A stretch of 50,958 bases of DNA from UBA1801 sp035353395 (GTDB lineage: Bacteria; Acidobacteriota; Holophagae; Holophagales; Holophagaceae), in assembly GCA_035353395.1 (NCBI GenBank), contig DAOPZL010000016.1, forward strand, positions 1-50,958, given 5' to 3'. This document shows, in pieces, positions 26,802 through 35,044 of this stretch. Under the pieces are notes generated by a model. That model saw only the letters and a program-made list of their open reading frames with translations, had not been told where the DNA came from and did no database searches. Numbering within the stretch: the first letter of the stretch is position 1; each line of letters opens with the position of its first letter. The translations under genes and the position numbers were made by a program.

Positions 26802-28499
26802 ATGCCCGAGAGTGTCGTTCTCTTCTTCGCCCAGAACCCCCTTCTGCTGCTCTTCGTCGTCGTGGCGCTCGGCTACCCCCTCGGGAAGCTGCGCGTCGCC
26901 GGAGCCTCCCTGGGCATCGCCAGCATCCTCTTCGCGGGCATCGCCATGGGCGCCCTGGTGGTGGTGCCGCAGCTGGATCCGGCCCTGAAGAAGGGCCTCA
27001 CCTCCGAGATGAAGTTCGTCTACGAGCTGGGCCTGTCCATCTTCGTCTACGCCATGGGGCTGGCCATCGCCCACAGCTTCTGGTCCGCCTTCAGCCGGGA
27101 GGGCATCAAGAAGAACGCCACGGTGCTCATCGTGATGCTGGTGTCCGCGCTGGCCATCCTGGGGGTGGCCCGCTTCCTGGCCGCCACGGGCCTCTTCGAC
27201 TGCAACAGCCGCTACGCCGCGGGCCTCCTGGCGGGCTCGTTCACCAACATGCCGGCCCTGGCGGGGGTGATCGAGACCTTGAAGCGGCAGGGGGCCGACG
27301 CCCTGGCCGTGGCCCAGCCCACCGTCGCCAGCGCCATCGCCTACCCCATCGGCGTCGTGGTGCCCATGCTGGCCGTCGTCCTCTCCCGCAGGTGCTTCAA
27401 GGTGGACCTGCAGGCGGAGGCCCGGAGCCTTCGGCACTACCATCCCGGCCACGGGCGGCTCACGGTGACCACCCTCGAGGTGACCGGGGCCGGCGAGGGG
27501 ATGACCCACGCGGACCTGCGGGGCAGGGAGGGCTGCCAGGTCGTCTTCGGCTGCCTGTCCCGGGAGGGGAAGATCCGGATCGCACCCCTGGGTCTTCCGC
27601 TGAGGGCCGGCGACCTGCTCATGGTGGTGGGCTCCCGGGAGGAGGTGGGACGCGCGGTGCGGATCCTGGGGAGGGAGGCGGAGGTCTCCCTCCAGCACGA
27701 CATCAGCAGGATCGACGCCGCGCGCGTGTTCGTCTCCAACGCCGACATGATCGGCCGGCCCCTCCGGGAGCTCCAGCTCCCCGAGCGCTACGAAGGCATC
27801 ATCACGCGCCTCCGGCGGGGGGACCGGTGGTTCGTCCCCGACGCGGACACGGTCCTGGAGCTGGGGGACCGCATCCGGGTGGTCACCCGCAAGGACAACC
27901 TGTCCGCGATCGAGGCCCTCTTCGGGGACAGCTACCAGGAGCTCTCCGAGGCGAGCTTCGTGGTCTTCGCCCTGGGCCTGGCCGCCGGGCTGGTCCTGGG
28001 CCGCGTCCCCATCCCGCTGGGCCACGGGATCACCCTCAGCCTGGGCTTCGCCGGGGGCCCGCTGGTGGTGGGCCTGGTCCTGGGGCGCCACCCCCGGTGC
28101 GGCACCTTCGTGTGGAACCTGCCGTACAGCGCGAACCACACGATCCGGCAGTTCGGGCTCGCGCTCTTCGCGGCGGGGATCGGCATCATCTCGGGCGAGG
28201 GCTTCCGCTTCATCCTCGGCACCAACCTCGCGGTCCTGCCGGTCTTCGCCGCGGCCGCCCTGGGCGTCCTGGTGCTGGCGGACGGCCTGGCCTGCTGGAT
28301 CGGCTACCGCCTGTTCCGGATCCCCCTGAACGTCCTGTTCGGGATCGTGGCCGGGATGCACACCCAGCCGGTGGTGCTCGGCTACGCCACCCAGCAGACC
28401 CGGAACGAGCTGCCCAACGTCGGGTTCGCCGCCGTCTACCCGCTGGCCACGATCCTCAAGATCGTCCTGGCCCAGGTCCTGCTGGTGCTGGCGGCGTGA
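26802..28499 (+). CDS. AspT/YidE-type putative transporter with RCK_C (TrkA_C) domains
   Basis: A 565-residue membrane protein of the aspartate:alanine exchanger family. Two membrane halves of about five helices each (residues 1-200 and 385-565) flank a hydrophilic middle with two TrkA_C-like domains. These are seen in 'LPLRAGDLLMVVGSRE' and 'LELGDRIRVVTRKD'. The repeated halves carry GSFTNMPALAG and GMHTQPVVLGYA, the family's G-x3-(T/N)-P-type loops. Substrate is unknown; family members exchange dicarboxylates or amino acids. GGAGG precedes the ATG. Confidence 0.8.
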   Translation: MPESVVLFFAQNPLLLLFVVVALGYPLGKLRVAGASLGIASILFAGIAMGALVVVPQLDPALKKGLTSEMKFVYELGLSIFVYAMGLAIAHSFWSAFSREGIKKNATVLIVMLVSALAILGVARFLAATGLFDCNSRYAAGLLAGSFTNMPALAGVIETLKRQGADALAVAQPTVASAIAYPIGVVVPMLAVVLSRRCFKVDLQAEARSLRHYHPGHGRLTVTTLEVTGAGEGMTHADLRGREGCQVVFGCLSREGKIRIAPLGLPLRAGDLLMVVGSREEVGRAVRILGREAEVSLQHDISRIDAARVFVSNADMIGRPLRELQLPERYEGIITRLRRGDRWFVPDADTVLELGDRIRVVTRKDNLSAIEALFGDSYQELSEASFVVFALGLAAGLVLGRVPIPLGHGITLSLGFAGGPLVVGLVLGRHPRCGTFVWNLPYSANHTIRQFGLALFAAGIGIISGEGFRFILGTNLAVLPVFAAAALGVLVLADGLACWIGYRLFRIPLNVLFGIVAGMHTQPVVLGYATQQTRNELPNVGFAAVYPLATILKIVLAQVLLVLAA

Positions 28500-28512
28500 C
28501 CCCCGGGGGTCA
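28497..28512. repeat. 16-base perfect palindrome joining two convergent stop codons
   Basis: TGACCCCCGGGGGTCA. The first TGA ends the transporter and the last TCA is the TGA of the RMD1-family gene on the other strand. It may act as a compact bidirectional terminator. Confidence 0.6.
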
Positions 28513-29358
28513 GTGCGGCATCAGCTCCGCCCACACGAAAATGATCACCTCGATGGCGATCAGGACGATCACGATCCACTCCAGCCGCACGCTCTTGCGG
28601 TTGCTGAAGACGCCCATCAGGGTCGAGCCCGCGTCCTTCAGGTAGAGGAGCTTCTGGTTGATGGCGTTGATGCGCTCCTCCAGGTCGAACTGGTCGAAGA
28701 GCTCGGAGTCCAGGTGCGCCAGGGACTCGCTTTCCCAGGATTCGGGGGGATCGTCGAAGAGGGTGAGGTTCTCCAGCACCACGGAGCGGATCTCCATGGC
28801 GAATCCCACCATCGAGAGGACCTCGGGATGCCCGATGCCGAGCTTCCCTTCCTCCCGCAGGGTCCGCACCACCGGATGGAACTTGGCCATGGCGGAACTC
28901 ACGGCGGTCTCGAAGTAGTCGAGGGCGACGCTCTGGGCGAGGGCCAGGGAGATCACCTTCAGCTTCCCCAGGGTCAGCTCCTTCAGCCAGACGGCGCTGA
29001 AGCCCACCGTCTCCTCCTCCGCGCCCAGGTTCACGGAGAGGCTGTCGTGGGTCGAGCCGATGCGGGGCCCCGCGCCGGGCAGCTCCTGGAGGTCCTTCAG
29101 GAAGGTCTCCACGAGGGCGTCGGAACAGTTCCAGAAGACCACGGCGCCGAAGCGCTCCACGTAGATCCAGCTCCCGAGCTCCGGTTCCAGCACCAGGGGG
29201 TTCGCGGACACGACCGGGTAGTGGGGATTCCGGACGCGGAAGGCCCGGGTGTCGATCTGGCCTTCGAAATAGTCGGCCTGGAGCGCGAGTTCCAGGGGCT
29301 CCGAGGGCTTCATCAGACAGACGCGGGACGACTGGGGGGCGGAAACGATGGGAGACAT
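28510..29358 (-). CDS. RMD1/DUF155 family protein
   Basis: A 282-residue protein of the RMD1 (DUF155) family. Seen: FGAVVFWNCSDALVETFL near residue 69, a long central helix pair, and one C-terminal membrane helix (about residues 258-277, LEWIVIVLIAIEVIIFVW). The family includes yeast mitochondrial Rmd1/Rmd8-type proteins; the bacterial role is unknown. It starts 11 bases after the RNA methyltransferase stop and probably shares its transcript. Confidence 0.75.
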   Translation of the reverse strand: MSPIVSAPQSSRVCLMKPSEPLELALQADYFEGQIDTRAFRVRNPHYPVVSANPLVLEPELGSWIYVERFGAVVFWNCSDALVETFLKDLQELPGAGPRIGSTHDSLSVNLGAEEETVGFSAVWLKELTLGKLKVISLALAQSVALDYFETAVSSAMAKFHPVVRTLREEGKLGIGHPEVLSMVGFAMEIRSVVLENLTLFDDPPESWESESLAHLDSELFDQFDLEERINAINQKLLYLKDAGSTLMGVFSNRKSVRLEWIVIVLIAIEVIIFVWAELMPH

Positions 29359-29368
29359 GCCACTTATT

Positions 29369-30196
29369 CTAGCTCATCAGGCGGAACATCAGGATGGCGC
29401 CCGCCGCCGCCACGTTCAGGCTGTCCATGTCCTTGGCCATGGGGATGACGACGTGGCGGTCGCACCGGTCCAGCCATCCGGGATCCAGCCCCCGGTCCTC
29501 GGGGCCCAGGACGAGGGCCGTGCGGGGCGCCGGAGCCCACTGCGCGGCGGGCAGGGCCCCTTCCACGAGGGCGGCCCCGACCACCTCGGACGGGATCGCC
29601 GGCTCGAAATCCCGCCAGCGCGCCACCAGGCCGGGCAGGTCCCCCGGCACCAGGACGGGGATGCGCCAGGCCGCCCCCATGGAGACGCGGACGGTCCTCC
29701 GCTCGTAGGGACTCGGCCCCTGGCCCACGGCCACGGCCTCCAGGCCCAGCGCGGCCGCCGTGCGCAGGAGCTGGCCGAGGTTGTCCACGTTGTCCAGGCG
29801 GGGAAGCACGACGAGGCGGCGAGCCCGGAGGATCCGGGCCTCCTCCGGGGCCGGGGGCCGCTGCACGCAGCACAGGATCCCCCGATGGAACTGGAAGCCC
29901 AGGAGGCGCTCGAGGAACGCGTCCTCCGCGACGAGCAGCCGGGTCCCCGGCGGGAGCAGGGGGAGCCATTCCCCGGCCAGGCGGGGTCCCGTCAGCACGG
30001 AAAGCACCGTCAGGGCGCCCGACCGGCCGTCCCGCAGGGCCTCCCGCACCAGGTAGCGCCCCTCGCAGATGAAGCAGGGGCCCGCCGAGGGGTGCTCGGC
30101 TTCGCGGGACCCGTACAGGCCGGCGTAGGGCTGGAAGTCCGGGTCCAGGGGATCCGGGGCGGGAAGGGGCAGGGAGGTTCCGGGCTGGGAAGGCAT
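29369..30196 (-). CDS. SPOUT (TrmH/SpoU) family RNA 2'-O-methyltransferase
   Basis: A 275-residue methylase. The three SPOUT motifs are present: NVDNLGQLLRTAAALG (motif 1, about residue 135), LVLGPEDRGL (motif 2) and IPMAKDMDSLNVAAAGAIL (motif 3), which form the SAM-binding knot. The N-terminal 95 residues are the usual substrate-binding part. It could modify tRNA or 23S rRNA; the exact site cannot be read. It follows the PP2C regulator by 7 bases. Confidence 0.85.
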   Translation of the reverse strand: MPSQPGTSLPLPAPDPLDPDFQPYAGLYGSREAEHPSAGPCFICEGRYLVREALRDGRSGALTVLSVLTGPRLAGEWLPLLPPGTRLLVAEDAFLERLLGFQFHRGILCCVQRPPAPEEARILRARRLVVLPRLDNVDNLGQLLRTAAALGLEAVAVGQGPSPYERRTVRVSMGAAWRIPVLVPGDLPGLVARWRDFEPAIPSEVVGAALVEGALPAAQWAPAPRTALVLGPEDRGLDPGWLDRCDRHVVIPMAKDMDSLNVAAAGAILMFRLMS

Positions 30197-30203
30197 GCGC
30201 CGG

Positions 30204-31367
30204 CTACTGCCTGTCCAGCACGACCAGGGTGACGTCGTCCACGAAGGCGCTGGGGGCGTTGAACGCCTGCACCTTCCCCACGATGCAGTCCACCGCCTGC
30301 TCGGCGTCCCCCGGCAGCTCGGAACAGACGCGCAGGAGGCCGTCGTGGCCCAGGAAGGCCCGGTCCTCCCGCTCCACCTCCACGAGCCCGTCCGTGAAGA
30401 GGATCATGCGGTCGCCCACCTCGAAGGGGCACGACTGCTCCTGGAACATCAGGTCCTCGTCGATGCCCAGCATGAATCCCTTGCCCGGGAGCAGCTCCGG
30501 CTTCATGAACCCCCCGGAGGAGCCCTGGGCGATGTGCATGGGCGCGTCGTGGCCGGCCACCACGTAGCGCATGACCGAGGTCGCCGGGTCCAGGTGCGCC
30601 AGGAAGGCCGTCGCGAACTGCTCCGGGAGCGTGTTGCGGGCGAGGTCCTGGTTCATCGCGCGGGCCCAGGCCAGGGGGTCGCCCCCGAGCCGCACCTGGG
30701 CCTCGAAGAAGGTCTTGACCATGGCGGAGATGAGCGCGGCCGTCACGCCATGACCGCTCACGTCGGCGATCATCAAGGCCGTGCCGCCGTCCGGGGCGGG
30801 CAGGATGGTGTAGATGTCCCCGCCGATGCCTTCGGCGGGCAGGTAGCGGTGGGTATAGCGGATGCCCGCCGCCTGGCCCGGGCTGCGGGGGAGCAGGCCC
30901 ATCTGGAGCCGCGCGGCCAGGGCCAGCTCGGTGGTCATCCGCTCCTGGAAGCTCGTGAGCTCCAGGTTCTGGCGCTTGATCTCCTTCTGCATGGCGATGA
31001 GGCGGAAGGCGGATTCCACCTTCGCCATCACCTCCTGGGCATGGAAGGGCTTGGAGATCATGTCGTCGGCGCCCAGGTTCAGGCCGCCGATCTTGGACGC
31101 CGTGCCGTCCAGGGCCGAGACGAGGACGAAGTAGATGTCCCGGGTCTCGGGGTTGCCCTTCACGATCTGGCAGAACTCGTCCCCCGCAAGCTCAGGCATG
31201 CGCAGGTCCGAGAGGATCAGGTCGGGCTTGACCTTGGCCATCGCCTCCAGGGCCTGGCGCCCGTTCTCCGCCAGCAGGACCTGGTAGTCGGCGCGCTTCA
31301 GATAGAAGCCCAGGATGTCCCTGATCTGCGCTTCGTCGTCGACGACCAGCACTACACCCTTGGCCAT
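30204..31367 (-). CDS. Response regulator with PP2C (RsbU/SpoIIE) phosphatase output
   Basis: A 387-residue signalling protein. The receiver domain (residues 4-120) has acidic pair D10/D11, phospho-acceptor D54 in LILSDLRMPE and lysine in ISKPF. A coiled-coil-like linker follows (120-150). The PP2C domain (150-385) has GGDIYT, IADVSGHGVTAAL, FTDGLVE and a final DDVTLVVL. The likely role is to dephosphorylate a STAS anti-sigma antagonist, and one is encoded 21 bases upstream. It is the third gene of the signalling operon. Confidence 0.9.
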   Translation of the reverse strand: MAKGVVLVVDDEAQIRDILGFYLKRADYQVLLAENGRQALEAMAKVKPDLILSDLRMPELAGDEFCQIVKGNPETRDIYFVLVSALDGTASKIGGLNLGADDMISKPFHAQEVMAKVESAFRLIAMQKEIKRQNLELTSFQERMTTELALAARLQMGLLPRSPGQAAGIRYTHRYLPAEGIGGDIYTILPAPDGGTALMIADVSGHGVTAALISAMVKTFFEAQVRLGGDPLAWARAMNQDLARNTLPEQFATAFLAHLDPATSVMRYVVAGHDAPMHIAQGSSGGFMKPELLPGKGFMLGIDEDLMFQEQSCPFEVGDRMILFTDGLVEVEREDRAFLGHDGLLRVCSELPGDAEQAVDCIVGKVQAFNAPSAFVDDVTLVVLDRQ

Positions 31368-31388
31368 GAGCGTCCCTTGTCCGGCGGA

Positions 31389-31727
31389 TCAGGCTCCGCG
31401 GAGGGCGTCCTGTTCCGTCGCGAAGATCGAGAAGTAGTTCGTCAGGTTGGTCTGATCGAAGGTCTTCTTGACCTGGGGCGGGAGTCCGCAGAGATGGAGC
31501 TTGCCGTTGTTCTTGTCCACGCTGTTGCGGGCCGCGACCAGCAGTCCCAGACCTGAGGAGTCGATGAAATTGACACCTTCGAGATTGATGACCAGGAGCT
31601 TCGGCTGCTGGGTGGTCACGGTATCCCGGATGACATCTCTCAACTGGGCCGTCACTTCGAAGTTCACCTTCCCCTGGATGGTGACCACCGAGGAATTCCC
31701 TTCCTGACGGGTCTGGATGTTCAACAT
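31389..31727 (-). CDS. STAS-domain anti-sigma factor antagonist
   Basis: A 112-residue single STAS domain like SpoIIAA/RsbV. LVINLEGVNFIDSSGLGLLV holds the phospho-acceptor serine (residue 57 or 58). In the family, the dephosphorylated form binds the anti-sigma kinase and frees a sigma factor. No anti-sigma kinase is in the window. It overlaps the upstream gene's stop by 7 bases (31721-31727) and precedes the PP2C regulator, its likely phosphatase. Confidence 0.92.
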   Translation of the reverse strand: MLNIQTRQEGNSSVVTIQGKVNFEVTAQLRDVIRDTVTTQQPKLLVINLEGVNFIDSSGLGLLVAARNSVDKNNGKLHLCGLPPQVKKTFDQTNLTNYFSIFATEQDALRGA

Positions 31728-32920
31728 GAGGCCTCCTGCGCTGCTATGCCCTGCAAGACTCGTCTCCGAGCGGCCTCCTTCTGCCGAAGCTTGTATTCGG
31801 CGTGGGAAGCCGGTCCAGACAATATACTCTCGAATCCTGTCCGTTCCATTACTTGCACTTCATGTGCAAAGAAGAAAGTAAACTCCTCCTGTTCCTGGAT
31901 CAACTCCGGAATGTGCAGCAGATCCCCCATCTCCGGTCTCCCGAGGGCCTGGAGCCGGGCCTGGATCCGATCCAGGACGGGCACCGCGGGACTGGGGAGC
32001 CGGATCAGGGTCCGGGCGGTGAACTGGACGGCGGAGTAGTTGCTGCTCGAGAAGGGGTTGGTTTCCGGTTTCTCCGGCCGGAGGGTGAGGAGGGACATGA
32101 GCTCCTCGCGCTCCTTCGGCTCCAGGCGGTCGAGCGTGAACCCGGGCGGGAGCTGGGCCATCCAGCGCTCCAGCGCCGGCAGGTTCACCATGAGGTTCCG
32201 GGTCCTGGAGGGCTTGATGTGGGCGGCCATGAGGACGTGGTGGTCCAGCAGGAACCGGATCACCGCCAGCACCCCCAGCAGGTCCTCGGCCACCAGCCGG
32301 ATGCCGATCTGGTCGTAGATGGTCTCCGCCACGTTCTCCGGCTTGTGGAGGAGCTTGAGGAGCATGGAGACGCGGTTCTTGTTCTCCTTGCGCTTCACGG
32401 CGATCAGCGGGACCTCGTACTGTCCCTTCAGGAGCCAGCCGCCGTTCTCGGTGGGGACCAGGTAGCGCTCGTAGCGGTCGAAGATCTGCTGCTGGATTTC
32501 CGGCAGGAACCGCAGGTAGACGTTGTTGTCCAGGTGGATGAGGGTGTGCATGACCCGCAGCAGGGCGCAGCTCCAGCGGGCCCGGCTGCCCATGGGGCGC
32601 TCGGAGGCCCAGACCAGCAGCTCCAGGGGGTCCTGGAGGTCGCAGAACTCGGCGGGCAGGTCCAGCCCCGTCCCTTCGAGGATCACGTCCTCCATGAAGG
32701 AGAGCGCGTCCTCGAAGACCTTCACCAGCTGGCTCCGCTGGTTGGGGACATCCACGTCGTAGCCGTAGTTCAGCGCGAAGTCCCGGGCCCGGGGCAGGCT
32801 GGAATGATGCACCCGGGGCTGGTCGATGAGCGACCCCCCGCCCAGGACCACCCGCGCGATCTCGGGCGGAAGAGGGAACATCTGGTGTTTCGATGCGGGA
32901 ACTGGCGGCTGGGTCGGCAT
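31721..32920 (-). CDS. RelA/SpoT-like nucleotidyltransferase-fold protein (TIGR04552-like)
   Basis: A 399-residue protein without a firm family name; it resembles a family I recall as TIGR04552. Residues 176-189 (KRKENKNRVSMLLK) fit the RxK...S...K nucleotide motif of Rel synthetases. 203-208 (DQIGIR) fits DxxGxR. 354-377 (EVQVMER then ASHAEYK) fits the ExQ...AAH.YK region. The arginine of the ExQxR motif is displaced, so activity is uncertain. There is no HD hydrolase domain. Translation of the STAS gene is probably coupled to it. Confidence 0.55.
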   Translation of the reverse strand: MPTQPPVPASKHQMFPLPPEIARVVLGGGSLIDQPRVHHSSLPRARDFALNYGYDVDVPNQRSQLVKVFEDALSFMEDVILEGTGLDLPAEFCDLQDPLELLVWASERPMGSRARWSCALLRVMHTLIHLDNNVYLRFLPEIQQQIFDRYERYLVPTENGGWLLKGQYEVPLIAVKRKENKNRVSMLLKLLHKPENVAETIYDQIGIRLVAEDLLGVLAVIRFLLDHHVLMAAHIKPSRTRNLMVNLPALERWMAQLPPGFTLDRLEPKEREELMSLLTLRPEKPETNPFSSSNYSAVQFTARTLIRLPSPAVPVLDRIQARLQALGRPEMGDLLHIPELIQEQEEFTFFFAHEVQVMERTGFESILSGPASHAEYKLRQKEAARRRVLQGIAAQEASC

Positions 32921-32940
32921 TTCCCCTTCATCGCCGGCGA

Positions 32941-32963
32941 AGGGGCGCCCGGGAGGCGCCCCT
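32941..32963 (-). terminator. Hairpin after atpE
   Basis: AGGGGCGCC, a 5-base loop and GGCGCCCCT form a perfect 9-base stem 27 bases past the atpE stop. It has no T-tract. It also lies in the 5' region of the Rel-like gene. Confidence 0.5.
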
Positions 32964-32990
32964 CTGCTCGACAGGGCTTCCGGTGAGGAC

Positions 32991-33287
32991 CTACTTGACG
33001 GCGAACGCGGCCACGAGCACGTAGATCACCAGGGCCTCGATGAGGGCCAGGCCGATGATCATGGTGGTGCGGATGTTGCCGGCGGCCTGGGGATTGCGCG
33101 CGATGCCGTCGCAGGCGGCGATCACGGCCTTGCCCTGGGCCATGCCGCAGGCGGCCGCGGCGATGGCGAGGGCGATGTGGGCGAGGTACTTGCCCTGGAA
33201 GAGATCGCCGGCGCCGGCGCCGGTGCCCTGGGCGAAGGCGGCGACGGTGAGGGTGAAGAGGAAGGCGGTGACGAGGAGCTTCTTCAT
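32991..33287 (-). CDS. atpE: ATP synthase F0 subunit c
   Basis: A 98-residue proteolipid with two core helices joined by the polar loop ARNPQA (typical RQP loop). The ion-binding glutamate is in LALIEALVIY (about residue 83). A leader-like hydrophobic segment (residues 1-19, ending AFAQ) precedes the core and looks like a signal peptide. Helix 1 has the glutamine seen in sodium-binding c subunits (GMAQG), but the residue after the glutamate is alanine, which argues for protons. It follows atpB by 63 bases. Confidence 0.93.
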   Translation of the reverse strand: MKKLLVTAFLFTLTVAAFAQGTGAGAGDLFQGKYLAHIALAIAAAACGMAQGKAVIAACDGIARNPQAAGNIRTTMIIGLALIEALVIYVLVAAFAVK

Positions 33288-33350
33288 GGAAACCTCAGGG
33301 AAGGGGGCGCGGGGTTCGGAATCCCGACGTCCGTTTGAAGACGGATGGGA

Positions 33351-34082
33351 TCAGTGCTCGTGGGCCACGGCGCCCGAGATGTAGATCACCGTGAGCATCA
33401 CGAACACGAAGGCCTGGATGAGCCCGAAGAAGAGCCCCATGAGCATCATGGGCACGGGGAGCAGGAAGGGCATCAGGCTGAAGAAGATGAGCGAGACCAC
33501 GTGCTCGCCGGCGATGTTGCCGAAGAGCCGCAGGGAGTGGCTGAGGATGCGGGAGAAGAGCCCGAGGATCTCCAGGGGGAACATCAGGGGCGCGAGCCAC
33601 CAGATGGGGCCGCCGAAGTGGGCCCAGTACTTCCCGAAGCCCTGCTCCTTCATCCCGTGGAAGTTGTAGTAGCCGAACACGACCAGGGCGCAGCCCAGGG
33701 TCACGTTCCAGTTGCCGGTGCCCGAGGGCATGCCCGGGACCAGGCCGAAGAGGTTGTTGAGCAGCACGAACAGGCCGATGGTCCCCACCAGGGGCAGGTA
33801 GCGCTCGGAATGGTGGGCGATGTTGTCGGAGAGCATCTCGCGCAGGAAGGTGACGGCGTATTCCATGACCTGCTGCAGGGGGCCCGGGATGACGGCCATC
33901 TTCCGCCGCACCATCCAGACCACGAGCATGGTCACCAGGGCGGCCAGGACGGCGGCGAACAGGTGGTCGTAGCGTTCCAGGAGGGAGAGGGGCTCCCCGT
34001 GGGCGAAGGCGGGATCCGCGTGCCGGGGCAGGTTCAGCAGCCATGTGAGGAACATGGAGAGGGCTGACGGGTGGTGTTCCAT
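33351..34082 (-). CDS. atpB: ATP synthase F0 subunit a
   Basis: A 243-residue membrane protein that forms the ion half-channels against the c ring. The essential arginine is in SHSLRLFGNIAGEH (about residue 183), and NNLFGLVPG marks an earlier helix. The C-terminal helix LIQAFVFVMLTVIYISGA contains the usual Q...Y pair. Length is normal. It lies 26 bases after atpI. Confidence 0.95.
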   Translation of the reverse strand: MEHHPSALSMFLTWLLNLPRHADPAFAHGEPLSLLERYDHLFAAVLAALVTMLVVWMVRRKMAVIPGPLQQVMEYAVTFLREMLSDNIAHHSERYLPLVGTIGLFVLLNNLFGLVPGMPSGTGNWNVTLGCALVVFGYYNFHGMKEQGFGKYWAHFGGPIWWLAPLMFPLEILGLFSRILSHSLRLFGNIAGEHVVSLIFFSLMPFLLPVPMMLMGLFFGLIQAFVFVMLTVIYISGAVAHEH

Positions 34083-34108
34083 GATTCAGATCCCTGAAAC
34101 GGCCTGGT

Positions 34109-34498
34109 TCAATCCAAGTCCTGATGGCCGGGTCGCACGACGAGCCTGCAAGCCTCCAGCAGGATTCCCCCCACGAACAGCAACACACCTACCGATAGAG
34201 GCAGTGTTTCCGCCGGGAAGCAGACCATCATCTCACGCAGGACAAGCACGATCAACGCAAGCTTGGCCAGGGCCAGGGCCCCGTAGAACCAGCGCCGGCG
34301 CGCCGATGGCGTCAGCATCCGGGAGATGATCCAGCCGTGCAGGTGCCAGAAGGCGATGCTCGCGAGCCCCCCGATGGCGAAGGCCGCGGAGGCTTTCCAG
34401 GACTTCGCCAGCCACGAGAAAATACCGACGGCCAGGAGCCCCCACTGGAAGCGCGCGATCCACACGAGGTGGTTCCTCCCGGGATCAGTGCAGCTCAT
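34109..34498 (-). CDS. atpI: AtpI-like ATP synthase assembly protein
   Basis: A 129-residue protein with four predicted membrane helices, matching AtpI (subunit I) in size and place, directly before atpB. Sequence in this family is weakly conserved, so the name rests mainly on position and topology. The ATG at 34498 overlaps the atpZ stop as TGATG; an in-frame GTG lies one codon earlier. Confidence 0.65.
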   Translation of the reverse strand: MSCTDPGRNHLVWIARFQWGLLAVGIFSWLAKSWKASAAFAIGGLASIAFWHLHGWIISRMLTPSARRRWFYGALALAKLALIVLVLREMMVCFPAETLPLSVGVLLFVGGILLEACRLVVRPGHQDLD

Positions 34499-34770
34499 CA
34501 CGAATCACCCTTGGGGCCCCCGGGCGGATCCAGGCGGTCGAGCTTCCGGGTGACCTTGTAGAGTTCCCAGAAGCCCGCGGCGATGCCGTAGGCCAGCCCG
34601 ATCCACTGGCCCACCGACGGGTAGCCGAACCAGCCGCCGATCCATCTGCCCCCGAAGAAGCCCAGGACGATGGCGATGGGGAACACCATGCCCATGGCGA
34701 TCAGGTCCCCCCAGACCGCCCGCTCGCGGGGATCCGCATCCTTGTCCTTGTTTTTCGGGCGGAGGAGCAT
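34498..34770 (-). CDS. atpZ: AtpZ/AtpI-family small membrane protein
   Basis: About 90 residues. Two membrane helices with glycine-rich faces: MGMVFPIAIVLGFFGGRWIG and WIGLAYGIAAGFWELYKV. The segment GFFGGRWIGGWFG...G..FG is the AtpZ hallmark; AtpZ/AtpI pairs are implicated in c-ring assembly or magnesium/calcium transport. I chose ATG 34770; a GTG at 34779 would add three residues. It is the first gene of the leftward F0 operon. Confidence 0.75.
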   Translation of the reverse strand: MLLRPKNKDKDADPRERAVWGDLIAMGMVFPIAIVLGFFGGRWIGGWFGYPSVGQWIGLAYGIAAGFWELYKVTRKLDRLDPPGGPKGDS

Positions 34771-34840
34771 GGGGCGCACCGTGCCGGCCGGGACCGGCCT
34801 GGAGGAACAGTCTAGCCCCTGCCGCCGGATCCGGATGCGT

Positions 34841-35044
34841 TCAGCCGCCGCTCATGAGGTGGAGGACCTGGACGTCGGCGCCGTCCGGGACGGGCGCCGT
34901 GTCGTAGTCCTTCCGGTCGACGAGGTCGCCGTCGACGGTGATGACCAGCATCGGGAACGTGAACCGCCTGAGGGTCAGCACGTCCCGGACGGTCATGCCC
35001 GCCGACCACGCGAGGGGATCGCCGTTCACCTGGATCATGTTCAT
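34841..35044 (-). CDS. MoaD/ThiS-like sulfur-carrier protein
   Basis: A 67-residue beta-grasp protein ending MSGG. The C-terminal Gly-Gly is what MoaD and ThiS use for adenylation and thiocarboxylate formation. Its ATG overlaps the stop of the tungsten enzyme gene by four bases (ATGA), so it is made together with that enzyme. A likely job is sulfur donation to the dithiolene of the tungsten or molybdenum cofactor; a ThiS role is less likely as no thiamine genes are near. No MoaE or MoeB-type partner is in the window. Confidence 0.8.
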   Translation of the reverse strand: MNMIQVNGDPLAWSAGMTVRDVLTLRRFTFPMLVITVDGDLVDRKDYDTAPVPDGADVQVLHLMSGG

